DNA of 64,000 bases from Euryarchaeota archaeon UBA557 (GTDB taxonomy: Archaea; Thermoplasmatota; Poseidoniia; Poseidoniales; Thalassarchaeaceae): assembly GCA_002503285.1 (NCBI GenBank), contig DARI01000006.1, positions 28,342 through 92,341 of the forward strand. Reading direction: 5' to 3'. The notes beneath the pieces are model-generated. The model ran no database searches. It was not told the origin of the DNA and worked only from the letters and a program-made list of their open reading frames with translations. Shown piece after piece: positions 26,864-36,591 of this stretch (its first letter is position 1; every line of letters starts with the position of its first letter). The translations under genes and the position numbers were made by a program.

Positions 26864-28387
26864 ATGAAGTGGATTAGTAGTGAATTTATAGATATAGGAA
26901 TGCAACTAATATTACCTGTCTTTGAAGGTATAGAAAAAATACCAGAAGAATCTCTTAAAGGACTAAATTCGTCTCAGAAAAATTTGATAAGAGAAGCTAT
27001 AGTTTCCAAAGAGTTCAAAGCAAAAATTGATCAAAAAATATCCTTATGGACTCCCGACTGTAAAATTTTATTAGTTGGCATGGGAGGTAAGGAAAAAATA
27101 ACTCATAAATTAATTCGTAATTCAGGTGCCAAAATCATTGCTTTTTTATCAAAACAAAAGGGAGTAGATGTTACGGTGAGGTTTACGGATAATTGGATAT
27201 TGGAAAATATGTTAAATTTTGCTGAAGGTATGATGTTAAGAGATTATAATTTTGATAAACATAAAAAAATAGATAAAGATGAATGTTTAGAACAATGGAA
27301 TATTAATTTTCAAGCAGAAAATAGATTTCAAGAAGATCTACAAAAAGGATTGGATAGAATCACTCAGATAACTGGTGGCGTTCACATGGCTAGAGATTTA
27401 GGTAATGAACCCGGAAATATAATGTATCCAATGGAGTTTGCTAAAAGAGCACTAAATTGGGCTTCAGATAAAGAAAATGTAAAAGTTGAAGTTTATGACT
27501 GGGAAAAGTTACAAGAATTGAAAATGGGAGGATTGGTCAACGTTGGAAAGGGAAGTGATAAGAAGCCTTGCATGGTAATATTTACACTCAATCCGGATGC
27601 AGATAAGGAAGTTTCAAGGCCATGCATAGTTGGAAAAGGAATAACTTTTGACACAGGAGGAATATCAATTAAGCCCACGAGTGGAATGTGGGATATGAAG
27701 TATGATATGTGTGGTGCTGCCACAGTTTTTGGATTAATGGAAGCACTATGGGCAACCGGATATGAAAGAAGAGTAAATGGCATAACTTGCTTGGCAGAGA
27801 ATATGCCTGGATCTGGAGCATACCGCCCAGGAGATGTTATTTCGACTTATTCTGGTAAAACTGTAGAGATTTTTAGTACGGATGCTGAAGGTAGAAATGT
27901 CTTAGCAGATGGATTGTGGAAAGCAGGAGAATTTGATCCCGAATACATCATTGATTTAGCAACTTTAACGGGTGCAGTTGTTGTTGCACTTGGCAATCAA
28001 ATAACTGGAATGTGGGGCAATGATGATTCATTGATAAATAAGTTAAAAAATGCATCCATCAAAGAAGGTGAAGATGTTTGGAGAATGCCTCTAAATTCTG
28101 ATTTTGAAGGATATATGACAGATTCAGCATTTGCAGATACTAGGAATGGATCATCTGGAGGTAGAGCAGGTTCATCCAATTCTGCCGCTGCTTTTCTGAA
28201 ACAGTTTGTTCCAAATCGTAATTTTGAAGAAAGTTTGGAACAGATATCATGGATACATTTGGATATAGCTGGAACAGCATGGGGGCCGGGAGGTAAAGCA
28301 AAATCTGAAGCTTCAAATCCTTTATTCCAATATGGAGTATCGGGGGTTCATGTTAGAACTCTGCATAGATTGATTGATGATAATTAA
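26864..28387 (+). CDS. pepA: Leucyl aminopeptidase, M17 family
   Basis: Releases N-terminal amino acids from peptides; uses two metal ions. The 507-residue protein has an N-terminal macro-like domain and a C-terminal catalytic domain. Motifs are KGITFDTGGISIKP with the metal-binding Lys/Asp, MKYDMCGAATV, and the M17 signature STDAEGRNVLADGL. It ends SGVHVRTLHRLI, typical of the family. An AT-rich promoter region of 97 bp separates it from the agmatinase gene. Convergent with dnaK; the two stop codons abut. Confidence 0.96.
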   Translation: MKWISSEFIDIGMQLILPVFEGIEKIPEESLKGLNSSQKNLIREAIVSKEFKAKIDQKISLWTPDCKILLVGMGGKEKITHKLIRNSGAKIIAFLSKQKGVDVTVRFTDNWILENMLNFAEGMMLRDYNFDKHKKIDKDECLEQWNINFQAENRFQEDLQKGLDRITQITGGVHMARDLGNEPGNIMYPMEFAKRALNWASDKENVKVEVYDWEKLQELKMGGLVNVGKGSDKKPCMVIFTLNPDADKEVSRPCIVGKGITFDTGGISIKPTSGMWDMKYDMCGAATVFGLMEALWATGYERRVNGITCLAENMPGSGAYRPGDVISTYSGKTVEIFSTDAEGRNVLADGLWKAGEFDPEYIIDLATLTGAVVVALGNQITGMWGNDDSLINKLKNASIKEGEDVWRMPLNSDFEGYMTDSAFADTRNGSSGGRAGSSNSAAAFLKQFVPNRNFEESLEQISWIHLDIAGTAWGPGGKAKSEASNPLFQYGVSGVHVRTLHRLIDDN

Positions 28388-30280
28388 TTAAGATTCATCC
28401 TCATCATCGGAATCAACAACTTCGAAATCTGCTTCCACAACACCATCTTCGCCATCATTAGTGCCTTCCTCTGATGTTTGCTCTTCCGCCATTTCGGCTG
28501 CTGCTGCTTCGTATATTTTAGTAGATAATCCGTGCATTAATTGCTCAACTTCCGATAATTTAGCTTGTATTGCTGCTTCGTCAATATCCTCCAAAGGTAT
28601 GGCTTCTTCGCCATCCATAATCAAGGCCTCTAATTCATTTAATTTTTCAGATACTGGAGTTGTATCTTCCTCTGAAAGTTTATCACCAGTTTCTTCAATA
28701 GTTTTACGAGTTTGATATATGATGCTATCAGCTTGGTTACGTAATTCAACTCTGGCTTTCCTGAGTTTATCTTCTTCAGCAAACTTTTCGGCTTCTTCGA
28801 TTTTTTGATTTATTTCATCTTCAGATAACGATGTTTGACTTTCAATTTTGATAGATTGTTCCGTACCTGTTCCAAGATCTTTAGCAGATACATTTACTAT
28901 TCCATTAGCATCTATATCGAATGTAACTTCTATTTGTGGTACTCCCCTTGGTGCAGGAGGAATTCCGACAAGATGAAATTGGCCAAGCGTAATATTATCT
29001 TTTGCAAACTCCCGTTCACCCTGTAGAACATGAACTTCTACTGCAGGTTGACTATCGGCGGCTGTTGAGAAAACTTCTGATTTACGTGTAGGGATTGTAG
29101 TATTTCGTTCAATCATTGGAGTGGTGATTCCTCCTAATGTCTCGATACCGAGTGATAAGGGCGTAACATCCAATAATAATACATCAGTAACTCCTTCGTC
29201 GCCAACAATTATTCCTGCTTGTAAAGTTGCACCCACTGCAACTGCTTCATCTGGATTTATTCCTTTGAACGGGGCTTTTCCTACTTCTTTCTCAATAGCT
29301 GATTGTACTGCAGGAACTCTAGTAGATCCTCCAACTAATATTACTTTGTCTACATCTCCCTTTTTTACGCCTGAATCTTTCATAGCACGGCGAGTAGGAG
29401 ACATTGTTCTTTCAATCAAATTACTAATTAATTTTTCAAAATCAGACCTGGATAAAGTGATATCTAAATGTTCTGGTTGGCCATCCCTCATAGTGATAAA
29501 AGGTAAGTTAATTTGAGTTGATGCTGAAGATGAAAGTTCTATCTTAGCTTTTTCAGCTGCTTCCCTGAGTCTACTCATTGATTGTAGATCTTTACTCAAG
29601 TCTATACCTGTAGATTTCTTAAACTCACTTACTAACCAATCAACTACTACTTGATCGAAATCATCTCCACCTAAGCGATTATCTCCGCTGGTAGCCTTAA
29701 CCTCAATTTGTGGTTGACCATCTACTTGATATATCTCTAATACTGATACATCAAAGGTACCGCCGCCCAAATCATATACCAAAATAGTTTGATCATCAGC
29801 TTTATCGACTCCATAAGCCAAAGCGGCTGCAGTAGGCTCATTTATTATCCTAAGTACTTCTAATCCCGCGATTCTTCCTGCATCTTTTGTTGCTTGCCTT
29901 TGGGCGTCAGAAAAATAAGCAGGACATGTTATTACAGCTTGCTTAACTTCTCTTCCCAGATACTCTTCGGCATCTGCTTTTAATTTTTGAAGAATAAAGG
30001 CCGAAACTTCCTGAGGTGAATATGTATCTTCATCGATTTTTTTAGACCAATCAGTACCCATTTCTCTTTTTACTGAAAGAATAGTTCTCTCAGAGTTCGT
30101 TACTGCTTGTCGCTTTGCAGTAATTCCGACTAATCTTTCACCATCTTTTGTGAATGCAACTACACTTGGAGTTGTTCTGGCTCCTTCCGAATTGGATATC
30201 ACAACTGCTTGGCCACCCTCCAGCGTAGCAACGCAACTATTTGTCGTACCTAAATCAATTCCTATTACTGGTCCACTCAT
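28388..30280 (-). CDS. dnaK: Chaperone DnaK (Hsp70)
   Basis: ATP-driven chaperone of bacterial type, 630 residues. It starts with VIGIDLGTTNSCVA and has VYDLGGGTFDVSVLEI, ILVGGSTRVPAV, the linker LLLDVTPLSLGIET and the substrate domain. The tail is acidic (EVVDSDDEDES) where bacterial DnaK ends EEVKD. Hsp70 in archaea is generally regarded as acquired from bacteria. It lies 17 bp downstream of a small Hsp20-like gene. No dnaJ or grpE is in the window. Confidence 0.98.
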   Translation of the reverse strand: MSGPVIGIDLGTTNSCVATLEGGQAVVISNSEGARTTPSVVAFTKDGERLVGITAKRQAVTNSERTILSVKREMGTDWSKKIDEDTYSPQEVSAFILQKLKADAEEYLGREVKQAVITCPAYFSDAQRQATKDAGRIAGLEVLRIINEPTAAALAYGVDKADDQTILVYDLGGGTFDVSVLEIYQVDGQPQIEVKATSGDNRLGGDDFDQVVVDWLVSEFKKSTGIDLSKDLQSMSRLREAAEKAKIELSSSASTQINLPFITMRDGQPEHLDITLSRSDFEKLISNLIERTMSPTRRAMKDSGVKKGDVDKVILVGGSTRVPAVQSAIEKEVGKAPFKGINPDEAVAVGATLQAGIIVGDEGVTDVLLLDVTPLSLGIETLGGITTPMIERNTTIPTRKSEVFSTAADSQPAVEVHVLQGEREFAKDNITLGQFHLVGIPPAPRGVPQIEVTFDIDANGIVNVSAKDLGTGTEQSIKIESQTSLSEDEINQKIEEAEKFAEEDKLRKARVELRNQADSIIYQTRKTIEETGDKLSEEDTTPVSEKLNELEALIMDGEEAIPLEDIDEAAIQAKLSEVEQLMHGLSTKIYEAAAAEMAEEQTSEEGTNDGEDGVVEADFEVVDSDDEDES

Positions 30281-30297
30281 TTTTTCATCTCCTATTT

Positions 30298-30936
30298 TTA
30301 ATTATACATTGTTGAATTAATATCAAATGTGACATCCAATATTCCATTATTATATGTCCATTTGATAATTCGACTTGCTGTTTCTGGTAACTTAAACTTC
30401 TTGAAAGGTCGTAATTGAGTAGTTTTCATAATTTGGAGCAAGTTTCCAGAACTAGCGAGATTTAATTCCATAGAATCTTGATCGATATCAGTATATCTAG
30501 ATATATCTACAGTTAAGTACATTTTATCTCCATAAATTTGAACATTATCTTGATCAAGTTCTTCGTCATCATGAGCATCATTAATTTCTGCTTCCATCTC
30601 AATTACTGGCTCATCTAACTTAACATCCACGCCGATATTTTTTAATAAATCTCCAAATCCTTCAGGATTATTGATATTCATCATTTGCTCCATCATTTTT
30701 CTTAATTCCTTTGGATCTAAATTTATATTCATTTTATTGACATCCATATTGACATTAGCTTTTGCCATATCTTCCATATTCATGCCCATATCTTCTAATC
30801 TACCTTTTAACTGATTCATAATTGATTTAAGCATGTTTATATCTACATTCATACCCATTTCAGAAAATACTTTAGCCATTTCCTTTAGCATATTTTCTTC
30901 CCATTCATCTCTATTGGAAACGCTCATAATAATCAC
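30298..30936 (-). CDS. Hsp20/alpha-crystallin-like protein with Met/Asn-rich N-terminus
   Basis: 212 residues. The first 100 residues are rich in Met, Asn, Asp and Lys with repeated MNMEDM/NVNMDVNKMN stretches and helical character. After an acidic linker (about 115-135) the C-terminal 80 residues resemble an Hsp20/GvpH-like beta sandwich: KMYLTVDISRYTDID, PFKKFKLPETASR and NNGILDVTFDI. The latter two fit the alpha-crystallin pattern (a proline-rich strand followed by N-G-x-L-x-V-x-F). It precedes dnaK by 17 bp in the same direction, so it is probably a cochaperone or holdase in the heat-shock operon. It is divergent from the thermosome gene. Confidence 0.75.
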   Translation of the reverse strand: MIIMSVSNRDEWEENMLKEMAKVFSEMGMNVDINMLKSIMNQLKGRLEDMGMNMEDMAKANVNMDVNKMNINLDPKELRKMMEQMMNINNPEGFGDLLKNIGVDVKLDEPVIEMEAEINDAHDDEELDQDNVQIYGDKMYLTVDISRYTDIDQDSMELNLASSGNLLQIMKTTQLRPFKKFKLPETASRIIKWTYNNGILDVTFDINSTMYN

Positions 30937-31062
30937 TAGTGAACCTTAGGTTGTCTAGTGGGAGAGAGGTTGAATATATTAATACGACGGTTTGTAGATT
31001 ATACTAATCAAGAACAATACAACAAGCGGATTCAAAACATATTATCCATTGGGATAAATTAT

Positions 31063-32676
31063 ATGACCGAATCTGAGCACGATATAGCATTAGAAGATAC
31101 GGATCGTATCAAGGGGCATGCTGCCCTCGTTAATAACGTAAAAGCCGCTGTTGCATTAGCAGGAGCAGTGAGATCAACACTCGGCCCCAGAGGTTTAGAT
31201 AAAATGCTAGTTGAAGAGGGAGGGAGTACTATTGTTACTAATGATGGAGTTACGGTCCTCGAGAATGCTAAGGTTGAACATCCCACTGCTCAGTTACTAA
31301 TATCTACATCTTCTTCACAAGACAAGTCGGCTAGAGATGGGACTACAACTACAGTTCTATTAATGGCTGAAATTTTACAAAATTCTTTAGAATTAGTGAG
31401 GATGGGTATTCATCCTACCGTAATTATTAATGGCTACAGAATAGCATTAGAAGAGTCGATACTAGAATTGTCTAACATTTCAAAGGAAATTTCTGAAGAT
31501 ATTTCTGAATATGCTATAGTTTCAACCTCATTAGCAGGTAAAATTGAGTCTTCAGTTACTTCTATGCTTACGAATTATGCCATAGAAGCCGCAAATATAC
31601 TTTCTTCAGAAGAAGGAGGAGAGGATTTAGAAAGATTACGAGTAAAAAGACTGCAAGTTGGCAATGGAGGAATTAAAGACTCAAAATTAATTCATGGATT
31701 AGTTTTACCAAAATCAAGATTAGACTTGGAAACACTAGCATTCTCGAATGGTGGTAAAATCGCAATAATTGATGGTGGTTTGGAAAATAAAAAAATAGAT
31801 ATGGACGCTTCGATAGAAATAACAGGTATCGGTTCATTAAAAGAATTTCATAATAGAGATTTAGAAAAAATAAAAATATTAGTTGAACATCTTAAATCGT
31901 TTGATATTGATTTATTAATTGTTAGAGATGGTGTGGCGGACGACGCCATTACCCCCTTGAAAAATGCTGGAATTACTACTTACAGGAGATTAGAGAGGCG
32001 AGATTTAGAATTATTATCAAAGATGACTGGTGCTAATCCAGTAAGAAATCCTTTAAATTTAAAATTTGAGGATATAGGCAATTATACCAAACGCGCAGAG
32101 AAGTTAATTTCAGATGTTAAGCATACCACTATTGAAGGCGATATTGGAGGAGGCATGACGTTTGTAATTAGAGGATCTAGTCCGGAAATTAGAAATGAAA
32201 TGAAGCGTGCATTTGATGATGCTTTAGGTGTTGCTCATAGGCTCAAAAGAAATCCATCTATATTACCTGGAGGGGGGGCAACTCACATACATCTTGCTAG
32301 GCACCTTCGTATATTTGCTACTAGTCAATCTGGCCGTGAACAATTAGCAATTGAGGCTTATGCAGCTGCATTAGAAATAATACCAAGAGTTTTGGCGGAG
32401 AATTGCGGCATGGATCCAATTGACGCCATCTTATCATTATCTGCTGCTCAAAATAATCAATTAGAAGACGGTCCGTGGATAGGACTAGATGTTCAGTCAG
32501 GTAAAAATATCAATATGATTGACGCAGGAATATTAGATCCATTATTTGTAGCGAAACACGCATTAACTGGAGCGACTGAAGCGGCCATAAATGTTCTTCG
32601 TATAGATGATGTATTGTGGGCAAAACAGGAAGCTCAAACTCCGGATTGGCAAAATGAACTAACGGAAGAAGATTGA
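31063..32676 (+). CDS. Group II chaperonin (thermosome) subunit, divergent
   Basis: The start is put at ATG 31063 (MTESEHDIALED), giving 537 residues; a longer frame from GTG 30958 adds 35 unconvincing residues. Landmarks are RSTLGPRGLDKML, TNDGVTVL, the altered nucleotide loop RDGTTTT (R91 where Gly is usual), GGGMTFVIRG, and LRIDDVLWA near the end. The C-terminus is short and acidic (TPDWQNELTEED) and lacks the GGM repeats of standard thermosomes. It forms the stress cluster with the Hsp20-like protein and dnaK. Likely folds proteins as a hetero-oligomer with another subunit encoded elsewhere (inference). Confidence 0.93.
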   Translation: MTESEHDIALEDTDRIKGHAALVNNVKAAVALAGAVRSTLGPRGLDKMLVEEGGSTIVTNDGVTVLENAKVEHPTAQLLISTSSSQDKSARDGTTTTVLLMAEILQNSLELVRMGIHPTVIINGYRIALEESILELSNISKEISEDISEYAIVSTSLAGKIESSVTSMLTNYAIEAANILSSEEGGEDLERLRVKRLQVGNGGIKDSKLIHGLVLPKSRLDLETLAFSNGGKIAIIDGGLENKKIDMDASIEITGIGSLKEFHNRDLEKIKILVEHLKSFDIDLLIVRDGVADDAITPLKNAGITTYRRLERRDLELLSKMTGANPVRNPLNLKFEDIGNYTKRAEKLISDVKHTTIEGDIGGGMTFVIRGSSPEIRNEMKRAFDDALGVAHRLKRNPSILPGGGATHIHLARHLRIFATSQSGREQLAIEAYAAALEIIPRVLAENCGMDPIDAILSLSAAQNNQLEDGPWIGLDVQSGKNINMIDAGILDPLFVAKHALTGATEAAINVLRIDDVLWAKQEAQTPDWQNELTEED

Positions 32677-32677
32677 G

Positions 32678-33631
32678 TTAATCACTAAGGTTATCAAGCA
32701 TAGAATCGACAATTCTATTCAAATCATATTTTGCTTTCCAACTCCAGTCTTCTTTTGCAAATGAATCATCGATTGAATCTGGCCATGAATCAGCATATTT
32801 TTGCCTAATATCTGGAAAGAAATTGCATGTGAAACCATCAACTTTATCTTTAATTGCATCGACTAATTCTTGAGCAGTAAATGATAGTCCAGATACATTA
32901 TATCCTGGCCTAGATTTTCCAATTGATTCGATTGGAGAATCCATCAGTTCCAAAGTAGCTCTAATTGCATCATCCATATACATCATTGGCAATCTTGTTT
33001 CTGGCTTAACAAAGCAATCATAATGTCCGTGATTTAATGCAGCTTGGAAAATCTCGACTGCATAATCAGTAGTCCCTCCTCCCGCCGGAGATTTCCAAGA
33101 AATTAAACCAGGATATCTGAGCCCCCTAGCATCTACATTATATTTTGTCCAATAGTCATTAATTAAATTCTCGCCAATAACTTTGGTTTCACCATAAACA
33201 GTAGTTGGGTTCAGAGGAGTATTTTGAGGGGCATGTTTTGGGGCTTCTGGACCAAAAACAGCTATTGAAGATGGGGCATAAACTTTCAAATTATTGGACT
33301 TGGCTGTTTCCAAGACTGAAATCACGCCCCCAATATTTATTTTCCTGCATAAGTCTGGCTTTTTTTCTCCGACAGCAGACAGCATTGCTCCCAAATGAAA
33401 TATTTTTCTTATATCATAATCTTTTACAATTTTGTCCATAGAATCAATATCAAGAACACTCAATAATTCAAAAGGCCCATTAGTTACTCCAGAGTGGCCT
33501 GAAAGTTGCCTGATATCTGTTGCCAAAACATTTTCATTACCATATCTTTGTCTCAATTCATCTACTAAGTCAGTACCTATTTGCCCCAAAGCACCCGTGA
33601 CCATGATACGGTTTACTTCCGGCGCGAACAT
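32678..33631 (-). CDS. L-threonine 3-dehydrogenase, short-chain (SDR) type
   Basis: 317-residue extended short-chain dehydrogenase with the NAD motif VTGALGQIGTDL and the catalytic YxxxK as VYGETKVIGE. The segment RGLRYPGLISWKSPAGGGTTDYAVEIF (in outline) is a hallmark of SDR-type threonine dehydrogenases. It oxidises threonine to 2-amino-3-ketobutyrate, which a ligase then splits to glycine and acetyl-CoA. That ligase is not in the window. Convergent with the thermosome gene, 1 bp between stops. Confidence 0.88.
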   Translation of the reverse strand: MFAPEVNRIMVTGALGQIGTDLVDELRQRYGNENVLATDIRQLSGHSGVTNGPFELLSVLDIDSMDKIVKDYDIRKIFHLGAMLSAVGEKKPDLCRKINIGGVISVLETAKSNNLKVYAPSSIAVFGPEAPKHAPQNTPLNPTTVYGETKVIGENLINDYWTKYNVDARGLRYPGLISWKSPAGGGTTDYAVEIFQAALNHGHYDCFVKPETRLPMMYMDDAIRATLELMDSPIESIGKSRPGYNVSGLSFTAQELVDAIKDKVDGFTCNFFPDIRQKYADSWPDSIDDSFAKEDWSWKAKYDLNRIVDSMLDNLSD

Positions 33632-33738
33632 GTTACTCGGTAAGGTACTGGATAAATGAACCTAAAGTAACATTGTTACATTTCGTCATAGACAATGTTG
33701 ATATGTCTAGCATACACGCTTTTGACCCTGTTGATTAG

Positions 33739-35394
33739 ATGAAGTATGTTGTTGTAACCGGAGGAGTGCTGTCAGGACTAGGAAAAGGAGTTACTGCGAG
33801 TAGTATAGGAGTATTACTAAAATCAGCAGGATTGAGCGTTACTGCAATAAAAATAGATCCATATGTAAATAGTGATGCTGGAACCATGAGTCCGTTTGAG
33901 CATGGAGAGGTTTTTGTCCTAGATGATGGGGGCGAAGCTGATCTTGACCTTGGTAATTATGAGAGATTTTTAGATATTGCACTTTCTAAAGATAATAATA
34001 TTACAACAGGTAAGGTTTACTCGTCAGTCATAGAAAGGGAAAGAAGAGGCGATTATTTAGGAAAAACAGTACAGGTTGTCCCTCACATAACAGATGAAAT
34101 TCAAGACTGGATTGAGAGAGTATCTCATTTGCCGAGTGATAATACAGATTCCGTCCCAGATGCTTGTGTGATTGAGCTAGGGGGCACAGTTGGGGATATT
34201 GAAAGTGCCCCGTTTATTGAATCTTTAAGGCAGTTTCAATTTAGAGTAGGGAAAGAAAACATATGTTTTGTCCATGTTAGCTTAGTTCCTGTAATGGGGC
34301 CTGTTGGTGAACAGAAGACAAAACCTACTCAACATACGGTCAAGGAGTTAAGGGGATTAGGAATAATTCCCGATATTTTGGTATGTAGATCTGAGGTCCC
34401 ATTAGTTGAAGATACACGTGAAAAATTATCTGCTTTTTGCCATGTATCTCCCAAAGCCGTTGTCTCTGCCCATGATGTTTCAAATATCTATCAAGTACCA
34501 ATTATGATGGAAAAACAAGGCGTAAGTGAAATACTATCTAATAAACTTGATTTTAAATTACCGGAGGATAGGAGTTTATTGGTTAATTGGAAAATTATGG
34601 CCGATCACGTTGATTCTTTGGAAGAGGAAGTACATATTGCAATGGTAGGTAAATACACCGGATTATCAGATTCTTACCTCAGTGTGATAAAGGCCTTACA
34701 GCATTCATCTTATAATGTAGGTAGAAAATTAATTATTGATTGGATAGAGTCAGTGAATCTCGAAGATGAAATTAAAAAATCAGATTCTAAAATCTATAAT
34801 CATTCTTGGAAATTATTAAAAGAAGCCGATGGAATCTTAGTTCCTGGAGGATTTGGGAGCAGAGGTATTGAAGGTAAAATTCTCGCAGCCAAGTACGCTA
34901 GAGAGAATAAAGTACCTTATCTAGGAGTGTGCCTAGGATTGCAGATTGCAACAATTGAATTTTGTAGGAACGTACTCGGAATAAAGAATGCTAATTCAAC
35001 TGAGTTTGTTGAGGATTCAGAAAATCCTGTTATTATTTTTATGCCAGAAATATCCAAAACACACATGGGAGGTACTATGAGACTTGGAACCAAACCCACT
35101 CCTTTTTTGGTTGAGGACTGTAAAATACGTAGATTATATGGAAATAAACCATACGTTGATGAAAGGCATAGGCATAGATATGAAGTTAATCCTAAGTTAA
35201 TAGACAGGATTGAAAGTGCTGGATTAATTTTTGTCGGCAAGGATGAAACTGGTCAGCGATGCGAGATAATGGAATTGAATGATCATCCATATTACGTCGG
35301 TACGCAATATCATCCAGAATTTAAATCGAGACCCAATAGGCCAAGTCCTCCTTTTCTTGGATTATTAAAAGCAGCCTGTGGTATTGAAATCTAA
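33739..35394 (+). CDS. pyrG: CTP synthase
   Basis: Makes CTP from UTP, ATP and glutamine. The 551-residue protein contains the N-terminal amidoligase domain (VVTGGVLSGLGKGVTASS, IDPYVNSDAGTMSPFEHGEVFVLDDGGE in outline). The C-terminal class I glutamine amidotransferase has YLGVCLGLQ with the nucleophile Cys, and QYHPEFKSRP with the His/Glu. The start codon overlaps nothing; the stop overlaps the convergent AcoX-like gene by 4 bp. Confidence 0.98.
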   Translation: MKYVVVTGGVLSGLGKGVTASSIGVLLKSAGLSVTAIKIDPYVNSDAGTMSPFEHGEVFVLDDGGEADLDLGNYERFLDIALSKDNNITTGKVYSSVIERERRGDYLGKTVQVVPHITDEIQDWIERVSHLPSDNTDSVPDACVIELGGTVGDIESAPFIESLRQFQFRVGKENICFVHVSLVPVMGPVGEQKTKPTQHTVKELRGLGIIPDILVCRSEVPLVEDTREKLSAFCHVSPKAVVSAHDVSNIYQVPIMMEKQGVSEILSNKLDFKLPEDRSLLVNWKIMADHVDSLEEEVHIAMVGKYTGLSDSYLSVIKALQHSSYNVGRKLIIDWIESVNLEDEIKKSDSKIYNHSWKLLKEADGILVPGGFGSRGIEGKILAAKYARENKVPYLGVCLGLQIATIEFCRNVLGIKNANSTEFVEDSENPVIIFMPEISKTHMGGTMRLGTKPTPFLVEDCKIRRLYGNKPYVDERHRHRYEVNPKLIDRIESAGLIFVGKDETGQRCEIMELNDHPYYVGTQYHPEFKSRPNRPSPPFLGLLKAACGIEI

Positions 35395-36539
35395 TCAATA
35401 GAAACTGGTAAAACTCGAGTGGTACGATATCCTTGCAGTACCTTCATGTACTTTTTTAAAGCAAAATCAGAGTCCAAATCTTCATCTCCTGTCTCTATTC
35501 TTAATTTTCTTACAGTCAAAAGTTTTGCGGGAGTAACTATTCCCAGAATGTTATCAATTCCTATTTTACGAATTACGTTTGGAGATAATTGTAAATTACC
35601 TCTTCCAATCAAAAAACCTTGCCCCCCCATTGGAGAAAGTAAAACTATTATTTCTCCCTTGTGTAATGATATTATTTCTAACAATCCCTTTTCATCCAAA
35701 TCCATTCCGATTATTTTTTTCCCAAGTGTTGCATCCATTCCAAGCGTAGTTAAAGTAAAACCTAAAAACTCTCCAATTGTACTTAATGTTCCCCCTGAAC
35801 CCCATATTATTAATGTATTATCATTAAGAAGAATTTCATTTATATGATCTGCTAAACCTTCAATAATCTCCTCTTCACCAGATATCTCAACCCTCTGTTT
35901 GGAGCCTTGCATCCAACGAGGACTTGAGGGCGTAATGGCTTCGGCATAATGTCTAACAACCCAATCACCATTTCTGTAACGTTCTTCATCTAAATCTAAA
36001 ACTTCAGTACTTGCAACTAGCAAGTCACCTCTCATCCAAGCAGAAAGAACTTCGGCAGCCGCCTTAGGAGAAGCAGCGAAAGATCCAGAATACATTTTTA
36101 CTCCCGTAGGAACTCCTATTACTGGTTTTTTAGGGCAACCCAATTTGTCTAATTCCGCCATAATATCACGAGTGGTTCCATCACCACCTGCATAAATAAG
36201 TAAATCTATTCCATTCTTAATTACATCTTTAACAGCATTTTGAGTATCATTAAAAGTAGTATCTCCTGAAGATTCGTGAACTTCAATTATTGAGCCAATA
36301 TTAGCCCCTAAAGGTATCCAATCTGTACCCATTCTACCCTTACTAGTTATCCATGATATGTCTTCAAACTTTCCACGATATAAATTTAGAAAATGATTTA
36401 GAAATAATTCAAGCCTTGGCCCAGATCTATCGCTTGCTCCAAGAGATCTGGCGATCTCTGCCTGGCCGTCTGAACCTTTGAGGCCAAGTTTTCCTCCTAA
36501 TCCTGCATCCGGATTTACAATCAACCCTAACCTAAACAT
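35391..36539 (-). CDS. ATP-NAD kinase-like protein (AcoX family)
   Basis: 382 residues. It begins LGLIVNPDAGLGGKLGLKG and has the nucleotide-kinase motif YAGGDGTTRDIM, as in NAD kinase and diacylglycerol kinase-like folds. The later LIIWGSGGTLSTIGEFLG and LLSPMGGQGFLIGRGN match the AcoX/COG3199 group. Bacterial AcoX lies in acetoin operons but its reaction is unproven; NAD kinase activity has been shown for some archaeal/bacterial relatives only in part. Divergent from the carbamate kinase gene, about 52 bp between start codons. Confidence 0.82.
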   Translation of the reverse strand: MFRLGLIVNPDAGLGGKLGLKGSDGQAEIARSLGASDRSGPRLELFLNHFLNLYRGKFEDISWITSKGRMGTDWIPLGANIGSIIEVHESSGDTTFNDTQNAVKDVIKNGIDLLIYAGGDGTTRDIMAELDKLGCPKKPVIGVPTGVKMYSGSFAASPKAAAEVLSAWMRGDLLVASTEVLDLDEERYRNGDWVVRHYAEAITPSSPRWMQGSKQRVEISGEEEIIEGLADHINEILLNDNTLIIWGSGGTLSTIGEFLGFTLTTLGMDATLGKKIIGMDLDEKGLLEIISLHKGEIIVLLSPMGGQGFLIGRGNLQLSPNVIRKIGIDNILGIVTPAKLLTVRKLRIETGDEDLDSDFALKKYMKVLQGYRTTRVLPVSID

Positions 36540-36591
36540 AGTATCCGGTAGGGATAGACGTTATTATCGCTACATACCCGTTGCGCAAGAC

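Noticed and set aside
30958..31062. N-terminal extension of the thermosome from GTG 30958
   Set aside because: The 35 residues do not resemble a chaperonin start, while MTESEHDIALED at 31063 gives normal length.
35419..35847. 142-residue plus-strand frame opposite the AcoX-like gene
   Set aside because: Antisense shadow; Ser/Pro/Ile-rich translation without motifs.
36478..36591. N-terminal extension of carbamate kinase
   Set aside because: It is antisense to the start of the AcoX gene and has no family resemblance; ATG 36592 gives the standard start.
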